From NCBI RefSeq assembly GCF_011046735.1, contig NZ_CP049258.1, positions 1,094,001 through 1,158,000 of the forward strand: a DNA stretch of 64,000 nucleotides, written 5' to 3'. Shown in pieces: positions 33,804 through 42,622 of the stretch (positions are counted from its first letter, which is position 1; every line of letters begins with the position of its first letter). The DNA comes from Nordella sp. HKS 07. GTDB taxonomy: Bacteria > Pseudomonadota > Alphaproteobacteria > Rhizobiales > Aestuariivirgaceae. The translations under genes and the position numbers were made by a program. The notes beneath the pieces were generated by a model. It did not search any database and was not told the origin of the DNA. It saw only the letters and a program-made list of their open reading frames with translations.

Positions 33804-34795
33804 TGGAGCCAAGCACACTCGCCCTGTTTTGGGCCGGGGTTATTGCCGCCGCCATTCTCATCTACGTGATCCTCGATGGATTCGACATCGGTGTCGGCAT
33901 TCTATTCGGCGTCACGCGCGACGAGGCCATGCGCGGGCAGATGATGACCAGCATCGCGCCGTTCTGGGACGGCAACGAGACCTGGCTGGTGGTGATCGGC
34001 GCCAGTCTCTTCGCGGCCTTCCCCGCCGTCTATGCCGTCTTTCTCGGCGCCTTTTACCTGCCGGTGCTATTGATGCTCTTCGGATTGATCTTCCGCGGGA
34101 TCGCGTTCGAGTTCCGCTATCGAAGCGTCGGCATGCGCCGCTTCTGGGATGGCGGATTCTTTTATGGGTCTGTGCTGGTCGCCTTTGTCCAGGGCGCGGC
34201 AGTCGGCGCGATGATGCGCGGCATTCCGGTCGAAGGGATGCAATATGCCGGTGGCGCCTTCGTCTGGCTACATCCCTTCCCGGTCCTGACAGGGATTGGC
34301 CTGGTTCTCGGCTACGCATTGCTCGGCGCCGGCTGGCTCGTCTTCAGGACTGAGGCGGCGCTTCGAGACTGGGCCTATTCGCTTATCCCCGGGCTCGTTG
34401 CAATGGTCTTCGTGGTGATTGGTATGGCCTTCATCGTCTCGCTGACAATCGATGCCGGCGCCATCGCGCAAAGCAATCTCAAGCTGCGCAGTTGGGGGCT
34501 CGTCTTTCCGATCCTCAGCCTGGCGGCCTTGGCGGGCGTTCTCGCCGGTGCGCGGACGAAACGCGACAGCCTTCCGTTCGCGATGACGGTCGCATTCTTT
34601 CTGGCGGCGTTTCTGACGCTCGGCGTGATGTTCTGGCCCTTCATGATTCCCTATGCATTGACCATCGCCGACGCTGCTTCGCCAGACGCTTCCTTGCGCT
34701 TTTTCTTCTATGGCGGGATCATCGTACTGCCGGTGATTGCCGCTTATACGATCGGGGTGTACTGGGTCTTCCGAGGGAAATTTGAGCGCAGATGA
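33800..34795 (+). CDS. cydB: cytochrome bd-type quinol oxidase subunit II (CydB/CioB)
   Basis: A 331-residue membrane protein of the CydB family: ALFWAGVIAAAILIYVILDGFDIGVGILF at the start (family form YVxLDGFDLGxG), IAPFWDGNETWLVVIGASLF (the W-GNExW motif), and AFYLPVLLMLFGLIFRGIAFEFRYR. The closing helix DASLRFFFYGGIIVLPVIAAYTIGVYWVFRGKFE is typical. It is translationally coupled to cydA. The HAD fragment gene begins on the next base after its stop, which marks a recombination edge. Confidence 0.93.
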   Translation: MMEPSTLALFWAGVIAAAILIYVILDGFDIGVGILFGVTRDEAMRGQMMTSIAPFWDGNETWLVVIGASLFAAFPAVYAVFLGAFYLPVLLMLFGLIFRGIAFEFRYRSVGMRRFWDGGFFYGSVLVAFVQGAAVGAMMRGIPVEGMQYAGGAFVWLHPFPVLTGIGLVLGYALLGAGWLVFRTEAALRDWAYSLIPGLVAMVFVVIGMAFIVSLTIDAGAIAQSNLKLRSWGLVFPILSLAALAGVLAGARTKRDSLPFAMTVAFFLAAFLTLGVMFWPFMIPYALTIADAASPDASLRFFFYGGIIVLPVIAAYTIGVYWVFRGKFERR

Positions 34796-35137
34796 ATGCT
34801 TCAAACAAAACGATTCTTGGCTTCGCCGGCATCTGGCGGCGGCGCGGGCACCACCTATGCTTACGACGAGGAGGGCAAGCCGGTCCTCATCAAGGAACCG
34901 AAACTTCTCAAGGACAATGATGCCGGCAAGCCGGAGGGCATTCATCTGATGATCGGACGCCGGCCGGTGTTCGCCGCGGGCAATTCAACCGGCGATCAGG
35001 AGATGCTCGAATATACCGAAGCGGGTGAGGGACCACGGTTCGGCATGCTGGTTCTGCACGACGATGCCGAGCGCGAATACGCCTACGGACCGGCGCAAGG
35101 CCTGCCCGACACCAAGGTCGGGTCCTTTGAGCAATAG
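34796..35137 (+). pseudogene. second, larger fragment of a HAD phosphatase gene
   Basis: From about 34844 the frame reads TTYAYDEEGKPVLIKEPKLL, then the EGIHLMIGRRPVFAAGNSTG motif IV region, and stops early after DTKVGSFEQ. It matches residues about 224-334 of the HAD gene at 28289. The first 15 residues (MLQTKRFLASPASGG) are unrelated. It lacks the nucleophile region and the last 13 residues. With the copy at 30245 it brackets the PQQ-cydAB block. Confidence 0.8.
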
Positions 35138-35389
35138 CGGCGGCGCCGCGTTCGCTCCGCCTGCCCCACTGGCCATAAGTCTGACGCACGACCTTGGCGG
35201 CAGGAAGCCTCTCATTGTGGAAAATCGACAAAAAACATGGTATGGTTCTTCTTGTCTCGGTGGTCCTGGAATCGCATCGAGCGCTACGTCGTACATCAAA
35301 AAAGTCTAACCTTGCCTACCGATAGGCGAAGAGGATTTTGGTGCGGGCGCTAGCTCGCTTTTCATCCTGGAAGGATGGAGGTAGCTGAC

Positions 35390-37297
35390 ATGAGGGCCAT
35401 GCTTCAACTTCTCGCCGGCTGGGCGAGATTTATCGCCACGTTGTCGACGATCCTCTTTCCGTTGGCGACCTCCTCGACAGAGGCGTTTGCGGGGCAAGTA
35501 ACCGCAGTGGGAAGCGACGAAATCCCCATCGCCAAAGATCAACAGACCCCGCGGGCTCGTAACGCCAAGGAGCGCGAAGAATGGCAGAACGCCATTGAGC
35601 TCGCCCCGGCCCCCAAGAAAGGCTGTTTTGAAGCAAGGTATCCGAATCCCGAATGGAAGGAGGTTCCATGCGTAAAGGCTCCAGATATTCCGATGCCGCC
35701 TCGCCAGGGCCCTCGACCACTCGTTGTCGGTAACACCGACGACATCGCGGCTACGGCCCCATCCGGTACGATCTCGTCCACTACGGGATCATTCACCATT
35801 GCCGGTGTGACGAGCGAGAGCGGACAAATCGGCAATACCGGCCCGTTTGTAGCAGATGCCTATACTCTGCAGATTAATCCCAATTTCTTCGTTGGCTCAA
35901 CCGCCTGTGCCGCATCGACCAACGCCAACTGCAGCGGCTGGCAGCAGTGGGTCTACTTCAACGACGGCACCCAGGGCACGATCTTTATCCAGTATTGGCT
36001 GGTTAGTTTCGGCGCGACTTGCCCGCCCAACGCGGGATGGACGCACAATGGAGCCGTTGGCGGATCCTGCTTCAAGAACAATACCAGCGGCGCCGTTCAG
36101 GTGCCGAACCAACCCATCACCAACCTTGGACAGTTGCGACTGACCGGCCGGGTCAGCCTCACCGAAGATGGCCTCACGCTGACGACAGATACGGGAGCTT
36201 TCATCCTGACAGGTGACAATGCGGTTGGCGCGACCGGGGCTTGGCAAATGTCGGAGTTCAACGTGTTCGGTCCTGGTGGCGACAGCACCGGTGCTGGAAG
36301 CCAGGCCGTCTTCAATGCCGGATCGACGGTGACGCCGAGGACTCAGATCAACTATGGGGGCACTGCACCGCCCGGGTGCGCCGCCACCGGATTCACGGCC
36401 GAGACCAACAACCTCAGTTTCGGGTCTCCTGCGCCCGCGAGCTCACCTCCCGGTCCGGCACTCATCTTTGTAGAGTCGAGCACCGGAGGGGCAACCTCCA
36501 ACTGTGCCGCCGCGACCGGCGTAGGCGACACGCACCTCACAACGTTCAGCGGATTGCTGTACGACTTCCAGGCGGCAGGTGATTTCCTGCTGGCGCAACG
36601 CGGTCCTGACTTCGTCGTGCAGACCCGGCAGGTCTCGGGCCGGCCGGTGTGGCCCGACGCCACGATCAACAAGGCTGTCGCAACCAGGATGGGCAAGACG
36701 CAAGTGGCGATCTGCACCGGGCCGGAGCGCCTCGTCATCGACGGCGGCCCGGTCGATATCAAGAATGGCCAGACGATCGGGGTGTCGGACGATGTCGCCG
36801 TGTCGCTTATGGGTAATGCCTATATCGTGACGAGCCAGAGCGGTGATAGTATCCGCGCACAGGTCAACGGTCCCTATATCGACGTCTCAGTCGGGCTCGG
36901 CGAGTGGCCCACAAAGGTGGTCGGATTGCTCGCCAACCCCGGCGGCAACACCAGCAATCTCGGAATGAGTGACGGCACGATCCTTCCCCTACCTGTTTCG
37001 TTCAAGGATCTCTATTATCGCTATGGCGACAGCTGGCGCGTATCTGAAAAGGAGTCGCTTCTGTCGGTATGCGGCGACAAATACGTAGAGCAAAGCAACC
37101 CGGATAGACCATTCTACAGCCGGGATCTCGATCCAAAGATCTACGAAAGTGCCCAAGGTATTTGCTTCGCGGCAGGCGTAAAGGAGGGGCCGCTACTCGA
37201 CGCTTGCATTCTCGATGTGGCGTTCTTCGGGAGGGAGTCCGCTGCAAATGTTTTCGCCAACACCTCGCCACCAGTCGCAGTCCTAGTGGCGCGATGA
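35390..37297 (+). CDS. large secreted protein with a von Willebrand type D domain
   Basis: A 635-residue precursor. Start ATG 35390 has GGAGGT at 35376-35381; an in-frame ATG 35375 overlaps that ribosome site. The signal peptide ends near residue 34 (STEAFA). Residues about 70-330 form a lectin- or adhesin-like region rich in Thr, Gly and Asn, with a Trp/Tyr stretch SGWQQWVYFNDGTQGTIFIQ and several cysteines. Residues about 375-530 are a VWD domain starting GVGDTHLTTFSGLLYDFQAA (family GDPHxxTFDG). The tail has four more cysteines. Bacterial VWD proteins are extracellular and mostly of unknown function; adhesion or matrix binding is a guess. Confidence 0.78.
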   Translation: MRAMLQLLAGWARFIATLSTILFPLATSSTEAFAGQVTAVGSDEIPIAKDQQTPRARNAKEREEWQNAIELAPAPKKGCFEARYPNPEWKEVPCVKAPDIPMPPRQGPRPLVVGNTDDIAATAPSGTISSTTGSFTIAGVTSESGQIGNTGPFVADAYTLQINPNFFVGSTACAASTNANCSGWQQWVYFNDGTQGTIFIQYWLVSFGATCPPNAGWTHNGAVGGSCFKNNTSGAVQVPNQPITNLGQLRLTGRVSLTEDGLTLTTDTGAFILTGDNAVGATGAWQMSEFNVFGPGGDSTGAGSQAVFNAGSTVTPRTQINYGGTAPPGCAATGFTAETNNLSFGSPAPASSPPGPALIFVESSTGGATSNCAAATGVGDTHLTTFSGLLYDFQAAGDFLLAQRGPDFVVQTRQVSGRPVWPDATINKAVATRMGKTQVAICTGPERLVIDGGPVDIKNGQTIGVSDDVAVSLMGNAYIVTSQSGDSIRAQVNGPYIDVSVGLGEWPTKVVGLLANPGGNTSNLGMSDGTILPLPVSFKDLYYRYGDSWRVSEKESLLSVCGDKYVEQSNPDRPFYSRDLDPKIYESAQGICFAAGVKEGPLLDACILDVAFFGRESAANVFANTSPPVAVLVAR

Positions 37298-37521
37298 ACT
37301 CGGTGTGATCGCGGCAACAGCGAAAAACCGGCGAGTGGCCGAACTTGAAGCGGCAATCGAGAGAATCCGCGTCGGGACTTGGAAGCCGGGGCAGACGCTG
37401 TCCAAGCTGTACTGAGCCATTGCGTTCATCCCGGAGATAAGCCGTGTTTGTCAAAGGATGCTCGTCACGATAACTTCTTTCCCGGAGCCTGAACAGTTCG
37501 GGTAACCTACTGAGGGTTGGC

Positions 37522-39735
37522 ATGATGTTGCTGCCGTCGCGATTTTTGGCGCTGCTGTTGTCGCCGTGCTTATGCTTGCTGCTTCTCACTATTCTCCCGC
37601 AACCCGCCGAGGCGGAGCAGGCGGCGACAGTCAAGGGTCCCGTTAACATTGTTGTCGACGGTACTGAAACGGCGGAGGCGCTAAAGAAGGTCATCGACGA
37701 AGTTTCTGGCGACAATCACCCCGTCTCCATTAGTTTTGCCCCCAAACCGCAAGCCACTGTCGCAAGCAAGGTAGCTGAAGATGTCTCGTTTGAGGGCGTC
37801 TTTGGCCTGTTCGTGCGCGGGCTGCGGGAAGGATGGAACGCGATCCCAAGGGCGCCGCAATACCTTAGCGATTTTGCCCATTGGTGGCAGTCGGCGCCGG
37901 AGTCCCCACGCCTGCTGCTGTATCTATTCAAGTTGCTGGTCTTACTCTGCATATCCGGATTTGCCGGCTGGCTCGCATTGCGGTTGCTCAAGTCCATGGG
38001 CCCCGCTCTCCCAACTTCCGATCCAGCGCCACTCGATCAGAAGCTGCGGCCGGCCCTGGCGCGCCTTGCGAAGGACGTTGCGGCGGTCGCTGTATTCATT
38101 GCTGTTGCATGGGCTCTTTTCTCGCATTTCTTCAACCCGCTGGCGGCGGAGGGCAAGCTCACTCAACAACTCATTCGCGTCATACCTGCCATTGCGGCTT
38201 TTGTCATAGTTGGCCGGTTCCTTTTGTCGCCGGGTGAACCCCGCCTGCAGCTTTTCATGCTGCCGCGCGCCAAACGCCATTTCGGGATTCTCACCGCCTA
38301 TTCCGCGATCACTATGGTGCTGCTGGCAGTCTTCGTCGAGCTTGGCGACGAGGTCAGCACGGCGAGCACGACTGCCGGAATCTTCATTGTGGTTACGACG
38401 TTGGCCCTGCTATTCCGGATTTGGTGGTTTTGGGACGCGAGACACGACATCAGTCAGGTCATACTCTCTGGGGCTCCGGAGGTTGGTAACCCGGGCGTCT
38501 TACGGCGCCTATTTGCAATTGCGACGCCTTGGCTTCTGATTCTAATCTCCATGTTGTTATGGGCCATCGGTCGGATTGCTGAAACTTTGCCAGATGGGGA
38601 ACAATTGGTCGCCGCCTCGAGCGTCACCCAGGTGCTGGTAATTTTGATCCCAATCCTTGCTGTCGGCGCGTCGATGCTCGTAAGGCAGCGTCTTATCGGC
38701 ACCGATCCTGACCCAATCCCAATACGGGCGGCGTTGCGAACCTTGATGGTTAAGCTTAGCGGCGCGGCTGCGTGGCTTCTCGGGCTCCTTCTACTCGGCT
38801 GGACCTGGCGTTCTCATTTGATGGAATCGCAGTCGGCTGAAGGTTTGACGGTACTAAAGAATACCATCAGCATTCTGGCTGTCGTCGTCGCGGCATGGGC
38901 CTTGACGAGCTTCCTAAATGCGCTGTTCAGAGCTTATTCGCCGCGTGCGGCGCTCTCTACCGACAATGACGATCACGTTGTCACGGCAACTACCGTACAG
39001 ACCCGGTTAGGATCGGTCCTTCCCATTTTGCGTGGTTTCACGATCGGCACAGTAGTCGGTCTCACGATCCTCCTGGTCATGAGCCAACTTGGCTTCGACA
39101 TCGGACCTCTGCTTGCGGGTTTTGGAATATTGGGTCTTGCGGTCTCCTTCGGATCGCAAACTCTCGTAAAGGATATTGTTTCTGGCTTCTTCTTCATGGT
39201 CGAAGATGCCTTTCGCGTCGGTGAATATATCGACACCGGTAAACTTAAGGGCACAGTCGAAAAGATCAGCCTCCGTTCGCTGCAGTTACGCCATCAAAGC
39301 GGCTTAGTGCACACCATTCCCTTCGGCACGTTAAGCTCTGTCACCAATGCCAGCCGCGATTGGGCGACCGTAAAATTCAGCCTGAGACTTGATCGCGCCG
39401 CCGACATCGAGAAAGCACGAAAGGCGATAAAGAAGATCGGGGCCGAAATGCAGTCCGATCCAGAGTACGGAGATGGCTTTATGATGCCACTGAAGATGCA
39501 AGGGGTGGATGAAATAGCCGACTCCGCCATCATCATCCGCGCGAAGTTCACAGCAAAGCCGCCGATGGCGAGTTCCATTCAGCGCGAGGCTCTGAAGCGC
39601 ATATACGTTGCTTTCAACAAAGCGGGCATCGAATTTGCGTCCAACGCCGTCACGGTACGTGGGGGCGGACAGGCTGAAGCTGCGGCAGCGACGACATCTG
39701 TGCAACAACCTGCGACCGTCGTTCCCGCCGTCTGA
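37522..39735 (+). CDS. large MscS-family mechanosensitive channel
   Basis: A 737-residue membrane protein. A signal peptide (LLSPCLCLLLLTILPQPAEA) precedes a periplasmic segment of about 100 residues and then some ten hydrophobic helices. The MscS core begins about residue 500 with the pore helix GIGLLAGFGILGLAVSFGSQ-like motif (here LLAGFGILGLAVSFGSQTLV), KDIVSGFFFMVEDAFRVGEYI, then the beta domain (KGTVEKISLRSLQLRHQSG) and the alpha/beta tail. This architecture, long N-terminal part and MscS end, fits the MscK/YbiO-like large channels that release solutes on hypoosmotic shock. It stands alone, on the same strand as its neighbours. Confidence 0.88.
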   Translation: MMLLPSRFLALLLSPCLCLLLLTILPQPAEAEQAATVKGPVNIVVDGTETAEALKKVIDEVSGDNHPVSISFAPKPQATVASKVAEDVSFEGVFGLFVRGLREGWNAIPRAPQYLSDFAHWWQSAPESPRLLLYLFKLLVLLCISGFAGWLALRLLKSMGPALPTSDPAPLDQKLRPALARLAKDVAAVAVFIAVAWALFSHFFNPLAAEGKLTQQLIRVIPAIAAFVIVGRFLLSPGEPRLQLFMLPRAKRHFGILTAYSAITMVLLAVFVELGDEVSTASTTAGIFIVVTTLALLFRIWWFWDARHDISQVILSGAPEVGNPGVLRRLFAIATPWLLILISMLLWAIGRIAETLPDGEQLVAASSVTQVLVILIPILAVGASMLVRQRLIGTDPDPIPIRAALRTLMVKLSGAAAWLLGLLLLGWTWRSHLMESQSAEGLTVLKNTISILAVVVAAWALTSFLNALFRAYSPRAALSTDNDDHVVTATTVQTRLGSVLPILRGFTIGTVVGLTILLVMSQLGFDIGPLLAGFGILGLAVSFGSQTLVKDIVSGFFFMVEDAFRVGEYIDTGKLKGTVEKISLRSLQLRHQSGLVHTIPFGTLSSVTNASRDWATVKFSLRLDRAADIEKARKAIKKIGAEMQSDPEYGDGFMMPLKMQGVDEIADSAIIIRAKFTAKPPMASSIQREALKRIYVAFNKAGIEFASNAVTVRGGGQAEAAAATTSVQQPATVVPAV

Positions 39736-39870
39736 AGCGACCATGCCGCGGAACAAATTGGGCATGTGAAGGACGATTTGCGGCCTCTCGGCCTCGACAG
39801 CGTTACGCGTGATCGCGTCGAGCCTGCGGAGTGCAGAAGCGTTACCGCATCGAGCCGACTCGAACGGCTG

Positions 39871-39921
39871 TCGGATCATCCCATTCCTGATCTGAGGGCC
39901 CGAGGCTCGAATTCGACGCTC
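39871..39921 (+). repeat. degenerate tRNA 3'-end-like fragment (third copy)
   Basis: GATCATCCCATTCCTGATCT followed by GAGGGCCCGAGGCTCGAATT aligns with the 2868 fragment over about 40 bases (anticodon-loop TTCCT and the T-loop TCGAAT kept). The last 12 bases have diverged and no CCA is present. No 5' half exists. Read as another eroded attachment-site relic, close to the right edge of the accessory region. Confidence 0.5.
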
Positions 39922-39968
39922 TAGAACTCTGCCAGCAGACCGTCGCCGGGCGTCGCGCAAGTTCGAGA

Positions 39969-41522
39969 TCAGTTCTTTTCGCGGGAGGGAAGGCTGTTAT
40001 ATGCGGCCTCATCGAACTCCGCCAATATGAACTTCCTCAGCTCGTCGCCGAAATCTTCCTTGTTCTTGGAAATGAACTCCACGACCATTTCTCGCGCGCG
40101 CTGCGGAGTTACATTCTTGAGGCTGGGAAGGATTGAACGTTGAGTGTCGATGACTTCGTACAAACGCTTCATAACGGAGAAAGACGTATTGAAAGCTAAT
40201 TTATCCCCTAGCCTGGTGCCCAGGTCGTCTGCTGCTTCTTCCCTCTTCTTATCCCCCAGACGCATCGCAAAGAAGCTCTCGATGCCATAGGCTTTACCCT
40301 CGCCGGGGCCTTTGAGATAGTCTCTTGCGTGAGCCTTGTGGGCAAATTCATGTATCAATGTCTCGCCGAGAAGGCTGAGCGGGTCATCCGTAGACAGTTT
40401 CGGAAGTTGCTCGCGGTGCAGCACCCCGATATTGATATCGGTGTACCCCTTGGGATGCTTGAGCCCTTGATCCGTGTCGCCGGCGGCGCCGCTCGTCCTC
40501 GCAATATCGTCGGTCAGCTTCCAGTCAGACAAATAGGCACGATAATATGCCACGAGAAGATCGGGGTTGTTTCGCGTGATGCGGCTGAGAGCTGTATCGA
40601 TGTTATCAAGCACTGGTTGACCGAAATAGCTGCGCCGCTCTCGAAACGCCGCCCGTGCCTCTTTGACCTCTTTGCTCTCCTCCACCAGCCCCTGATCGGC
40701 GAACAATTTCGCGATCGAGGGCTCCATGGTGCGAAGGGTGAACAGGGCGACGCCGGTAAGCTCGTAGTTTGCAAATTGCCTGTGCACGACGGGCGGCTTC
40801 TTTTTCTTGTCGTCCTCCCCGTACCAACCTTCCACCTGCGTGATGAATGTCGGCAGGGGTTTGATCGAGACACCTGGCGGAATCTGATCGCGCATGGGCC
40901 AGATCAGGCGCCCGACAGCTTCAGGTGTCGGGAAATCCCCTTCAACGCTCAGCTGCCACGCTTCACCCTCCGGCTTGATCACGTACTTGAGATCGAGAAC
41001 GCTGTCGGCGCTCTTGTACTCAGGCAGCGGCTCACGCTGGATGAAAGGACCTGCACGACGCTGCTGCACCACATGTGCCAGCTCATGAGCCATCAGCCGG
41101 GATCCGGCTGATGTTCCAGGAGCGAAATGGCCGGCAGCGAATGCTATGTGAGGTCCGACAGTATAGGCAGCCGCCCCCAGACACAGCGCTGACGACGCGG
41201 CACCCATATCCGAATGCACTCTCACGTCACTGAAGTCATGTCCAAAGCGCGGCTCGAAATAGGCACGCTGCGACGCGTCGAGAGGCCGCCCCGGAGACGA
41301 GAGCACGTCGCGCACACCGGTCGGCGCATTCTGAGACATCGCCAAGGGGGACGCGGCCGGCCCCGGCGCCGGCTTCCCGGCAAGCGCCGCATCCGCCGTG
41401 CGATCGGCTTCGCGTTCGAGCGGATCGTCGATACGGCCAATCTGGAGCTTGGGTTGTACAGTGGTTTTCGCCGCGCGGGGCGACGGGCTGTCCGTTCTTG
41501 CCTCCTGGACGAAACTGTACAT
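39969..41522 (-). CDS. DUF4157 protein with two metalloprotease-like HExxH sites
   Basis: A 517-residue protein. After a disordered N-terminal tail (VQEARTDSPSPRAAKTTVQP), the DUF4157 domain (about 80-160) shows PLDASQRAYFEPRFGHDFSD, VRVHSDMGAA and a first zinc site MAHELAHVVQQ near residue 145, the eCIS-core type. A long middle region follows, then a second zinc site LIHEFAHKAHARD near residue 391 with a downstream EEAADDL. Two HExxH sites in one chain are unusual for the family. ATG 41522 has AAGG upstream; an ATG at 41543 is in frame. DUF4157 proteins are often cargo of extracellular contractile injection systems, but no eCIS genes are here. Self-cleavage or toxin release is a guess. Confidence 0.82.
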   Translation of the reverse strand: MYSFVQEARTDSPSPRAAKTTVQPKLQIGRIDDPLEREADRTADAALAGKPAPGPAASPLAMSQNAPTGVRDVLSSPGRPLDASQRAYFEPRFGHDFSDVRVHSDMGAASSALCLGAAAYTVGPHIAFAAGHFAPGTSAGSRLMAHELAHVVQQRRAGPFIQREPLPEYKSADSVLDLKYVIKPEGEAWQLSVEGDFPTPEAVGRLIWPMRDQIPPGVSIKPLPTFITQVEGWYGEDDKKKKPPVVHRQFANYELTGVALFTLRTMEPSIAKLFADQGLVEESKEVKEARAAFRERRSYFGQPVLDNIDTALSRITRNNPDLLVAYYRAYLSDWKLTDDIARTSGAAGDTDQGLKHPKGYTDINIGVLHREQLPKLSTDDPLSLLGETLIHEFAHKAHARDYLKGPGEGKAYGIESFFAMRLGDKKREEAADDLGTRLGDKLAFNTSFSVMKRLYEVIDTQRSILPSLKNVTPQRAREMVVEFISKNKEDFGDELRKFILAEFDEAAYNSLPSREKN

Positions 41523-41662
41523 CGCACACCTTCTCAATCGCAAAGGCTCGAGGTCGACGTGGCATCCCGGATGGCGGTCAATATCGCATCGCGGGACAGT
41601 TTCTCAAACGGATATTATTCAGCGGCCAAGGACCGGTGACTTTGTGGAGACCCGGCGCGCGT

Positions 41663-42412
41663 TCAAGCCAGTGACTGTCCGCCGTCGACCACAATCGTCT
41701 GCCCTGTCACCCAACTCCCCATTTCACTCGCCAGGAACAGGGCTACCTGCGCGATTTCCTCCGGCTTCCCAAATCGCCCCCAGGGCATGCCGCTGAGCGT
41801 GCGCTGATAGAGCTGGGGATCGCTCGTCTTGCGGTTATCCCACACGCCGCCCGGAAACTCGATCGCGCCGGGCGCGATGGCGTTCACCCGGATGCGCTTC
41901 GATGCAAGCGCCAGCCCTTGACTCATTGTGTAGTTGACGAGCGCCGCCTTGACGGCGGCGTATGGCAGTGTCCGCGGCACGGCTTTGAGGCCGGAAATAG
42001 ACGAAATATTGATGATGACGCCGCCGCCCTTCTCCATGAAGGGTATGGCTGTCTGGGTGGCTCGCACCGTCGCCATCAGGTCGACGTCGATACTGGCCCT
42101 CCACCCGCTCTCGTCATCCTTCACCCCGAGCCCTGACGCATTGTTGACCAGGATGTCGATGCCATCGAGCGCGTGGGCGGCCTGCGTCACAAAACGCGAC
42201 GCCGCGGACGCCTCCGCGAGATCGCAGGACATGCTGTAGACTGTCCCTCCGCGCCTTCTTAGCTCAGTTGCAGCCGCGTCGAGCCCCTTGGCATCGCGCG
42301 CGCAGATCGCCACAGCGGCGCCCTCGGCCGCGAATGCCAGAGCGATCGATCGGCCAATGCCACGACTGCCGCCCGCTACAAGAACCTTGCTGCCCTTGAA
42401 TGAGATCTGCAT
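41663..42412 (-). CDS. short-chain dehydrogenase/reductase
   Basis: A 249-residue classical SDR: AGGSRGIGRSIA cofactor loop (residues 14-25), CARDAKGLD at the second strand end, NNASGLG, catalytic Ser in NISSISGLK, Tyr-Lys in YAAVKAALVNY, and the closing TGQTIVVDGGQSLA. Length is exactly as usual for FabG-like enzymes. It is a single gene, read leftward, with a 25-bp palindrome and an HxlR-type regulator upstream on the same strand. Substrate unknown. Confidence 0.9.
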   Translation of the reverse strand: MQISFKGSKVLVAGGSRGIGRSIALAFAAEGAAVAICARDAKGLDAAATELRRRGGTVYSMSCDLAEASAASRFVTQAAHALDGIDILVNNASGLGVKDDESGWRASIDVDLMATVRATQTAIPFMEKGGGVIINISSISGLKAVPRTLPYAAVKAALVNYTMSQGLALASKRIRVNAIAPGAIEFPGGVWDNRKTSDPQLYQRTLSGMPWGRFGKPEEIAQVALFLASEMGSWVTGQTIVVDGGQSLA

Positions 42413-42588
42413 TGCATATCTCCGCGCATAGGTCTCTCTGGAGGTTCCCCCGGCGGATTGGAACTATAATGGATGATTACCGCCCGGTCGATATCGGTTG
42501 GCCTCTCAGAAATGGCGACCCAAGCATCGAACCGGGCAAAAGGCAGAGAAGGAGCGCAGGAGCAGCCCCATTGGAACGTCGAAGACTT

Positions 42589-42613
42589 AGTTTGGATTGA
42601 TTCAATCCAAACT
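42589..42613. promoter_or_regulatory. 25-bp near-perfect palindrome
   Basis: AGTTTGGATTGA at 42589-42600, one centre base, then TCAATCCAAACT at 42602-42613. It lies between the SDR gene and the stop of the HxlR-type gene. With almost no loop it is more like a protein-binding site or a cruciform than a terminator, but it could also end the HxlR transcript. Confidence 0.5.
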
Positions 42614-42622
42614 CAGCTCGAT

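Noticed and set aside
30245-35137. One HAD gene interrupted by insertion of PQQ-cydAB
   Set aside because: The two fragments cover overlapping parts of the HAD gene (about residues 273-347 and 224-334), so they are separate duplicates and not two halves of one gene.
37305-37415. Short frame from GTG 37305 with an amphipathic AELEAAIERIRVG stretch
   Set aside because: 37 codons, no ribosome site, no match to a known gene end. It could be a remnant of a transposase or regulator but I cannot support it.
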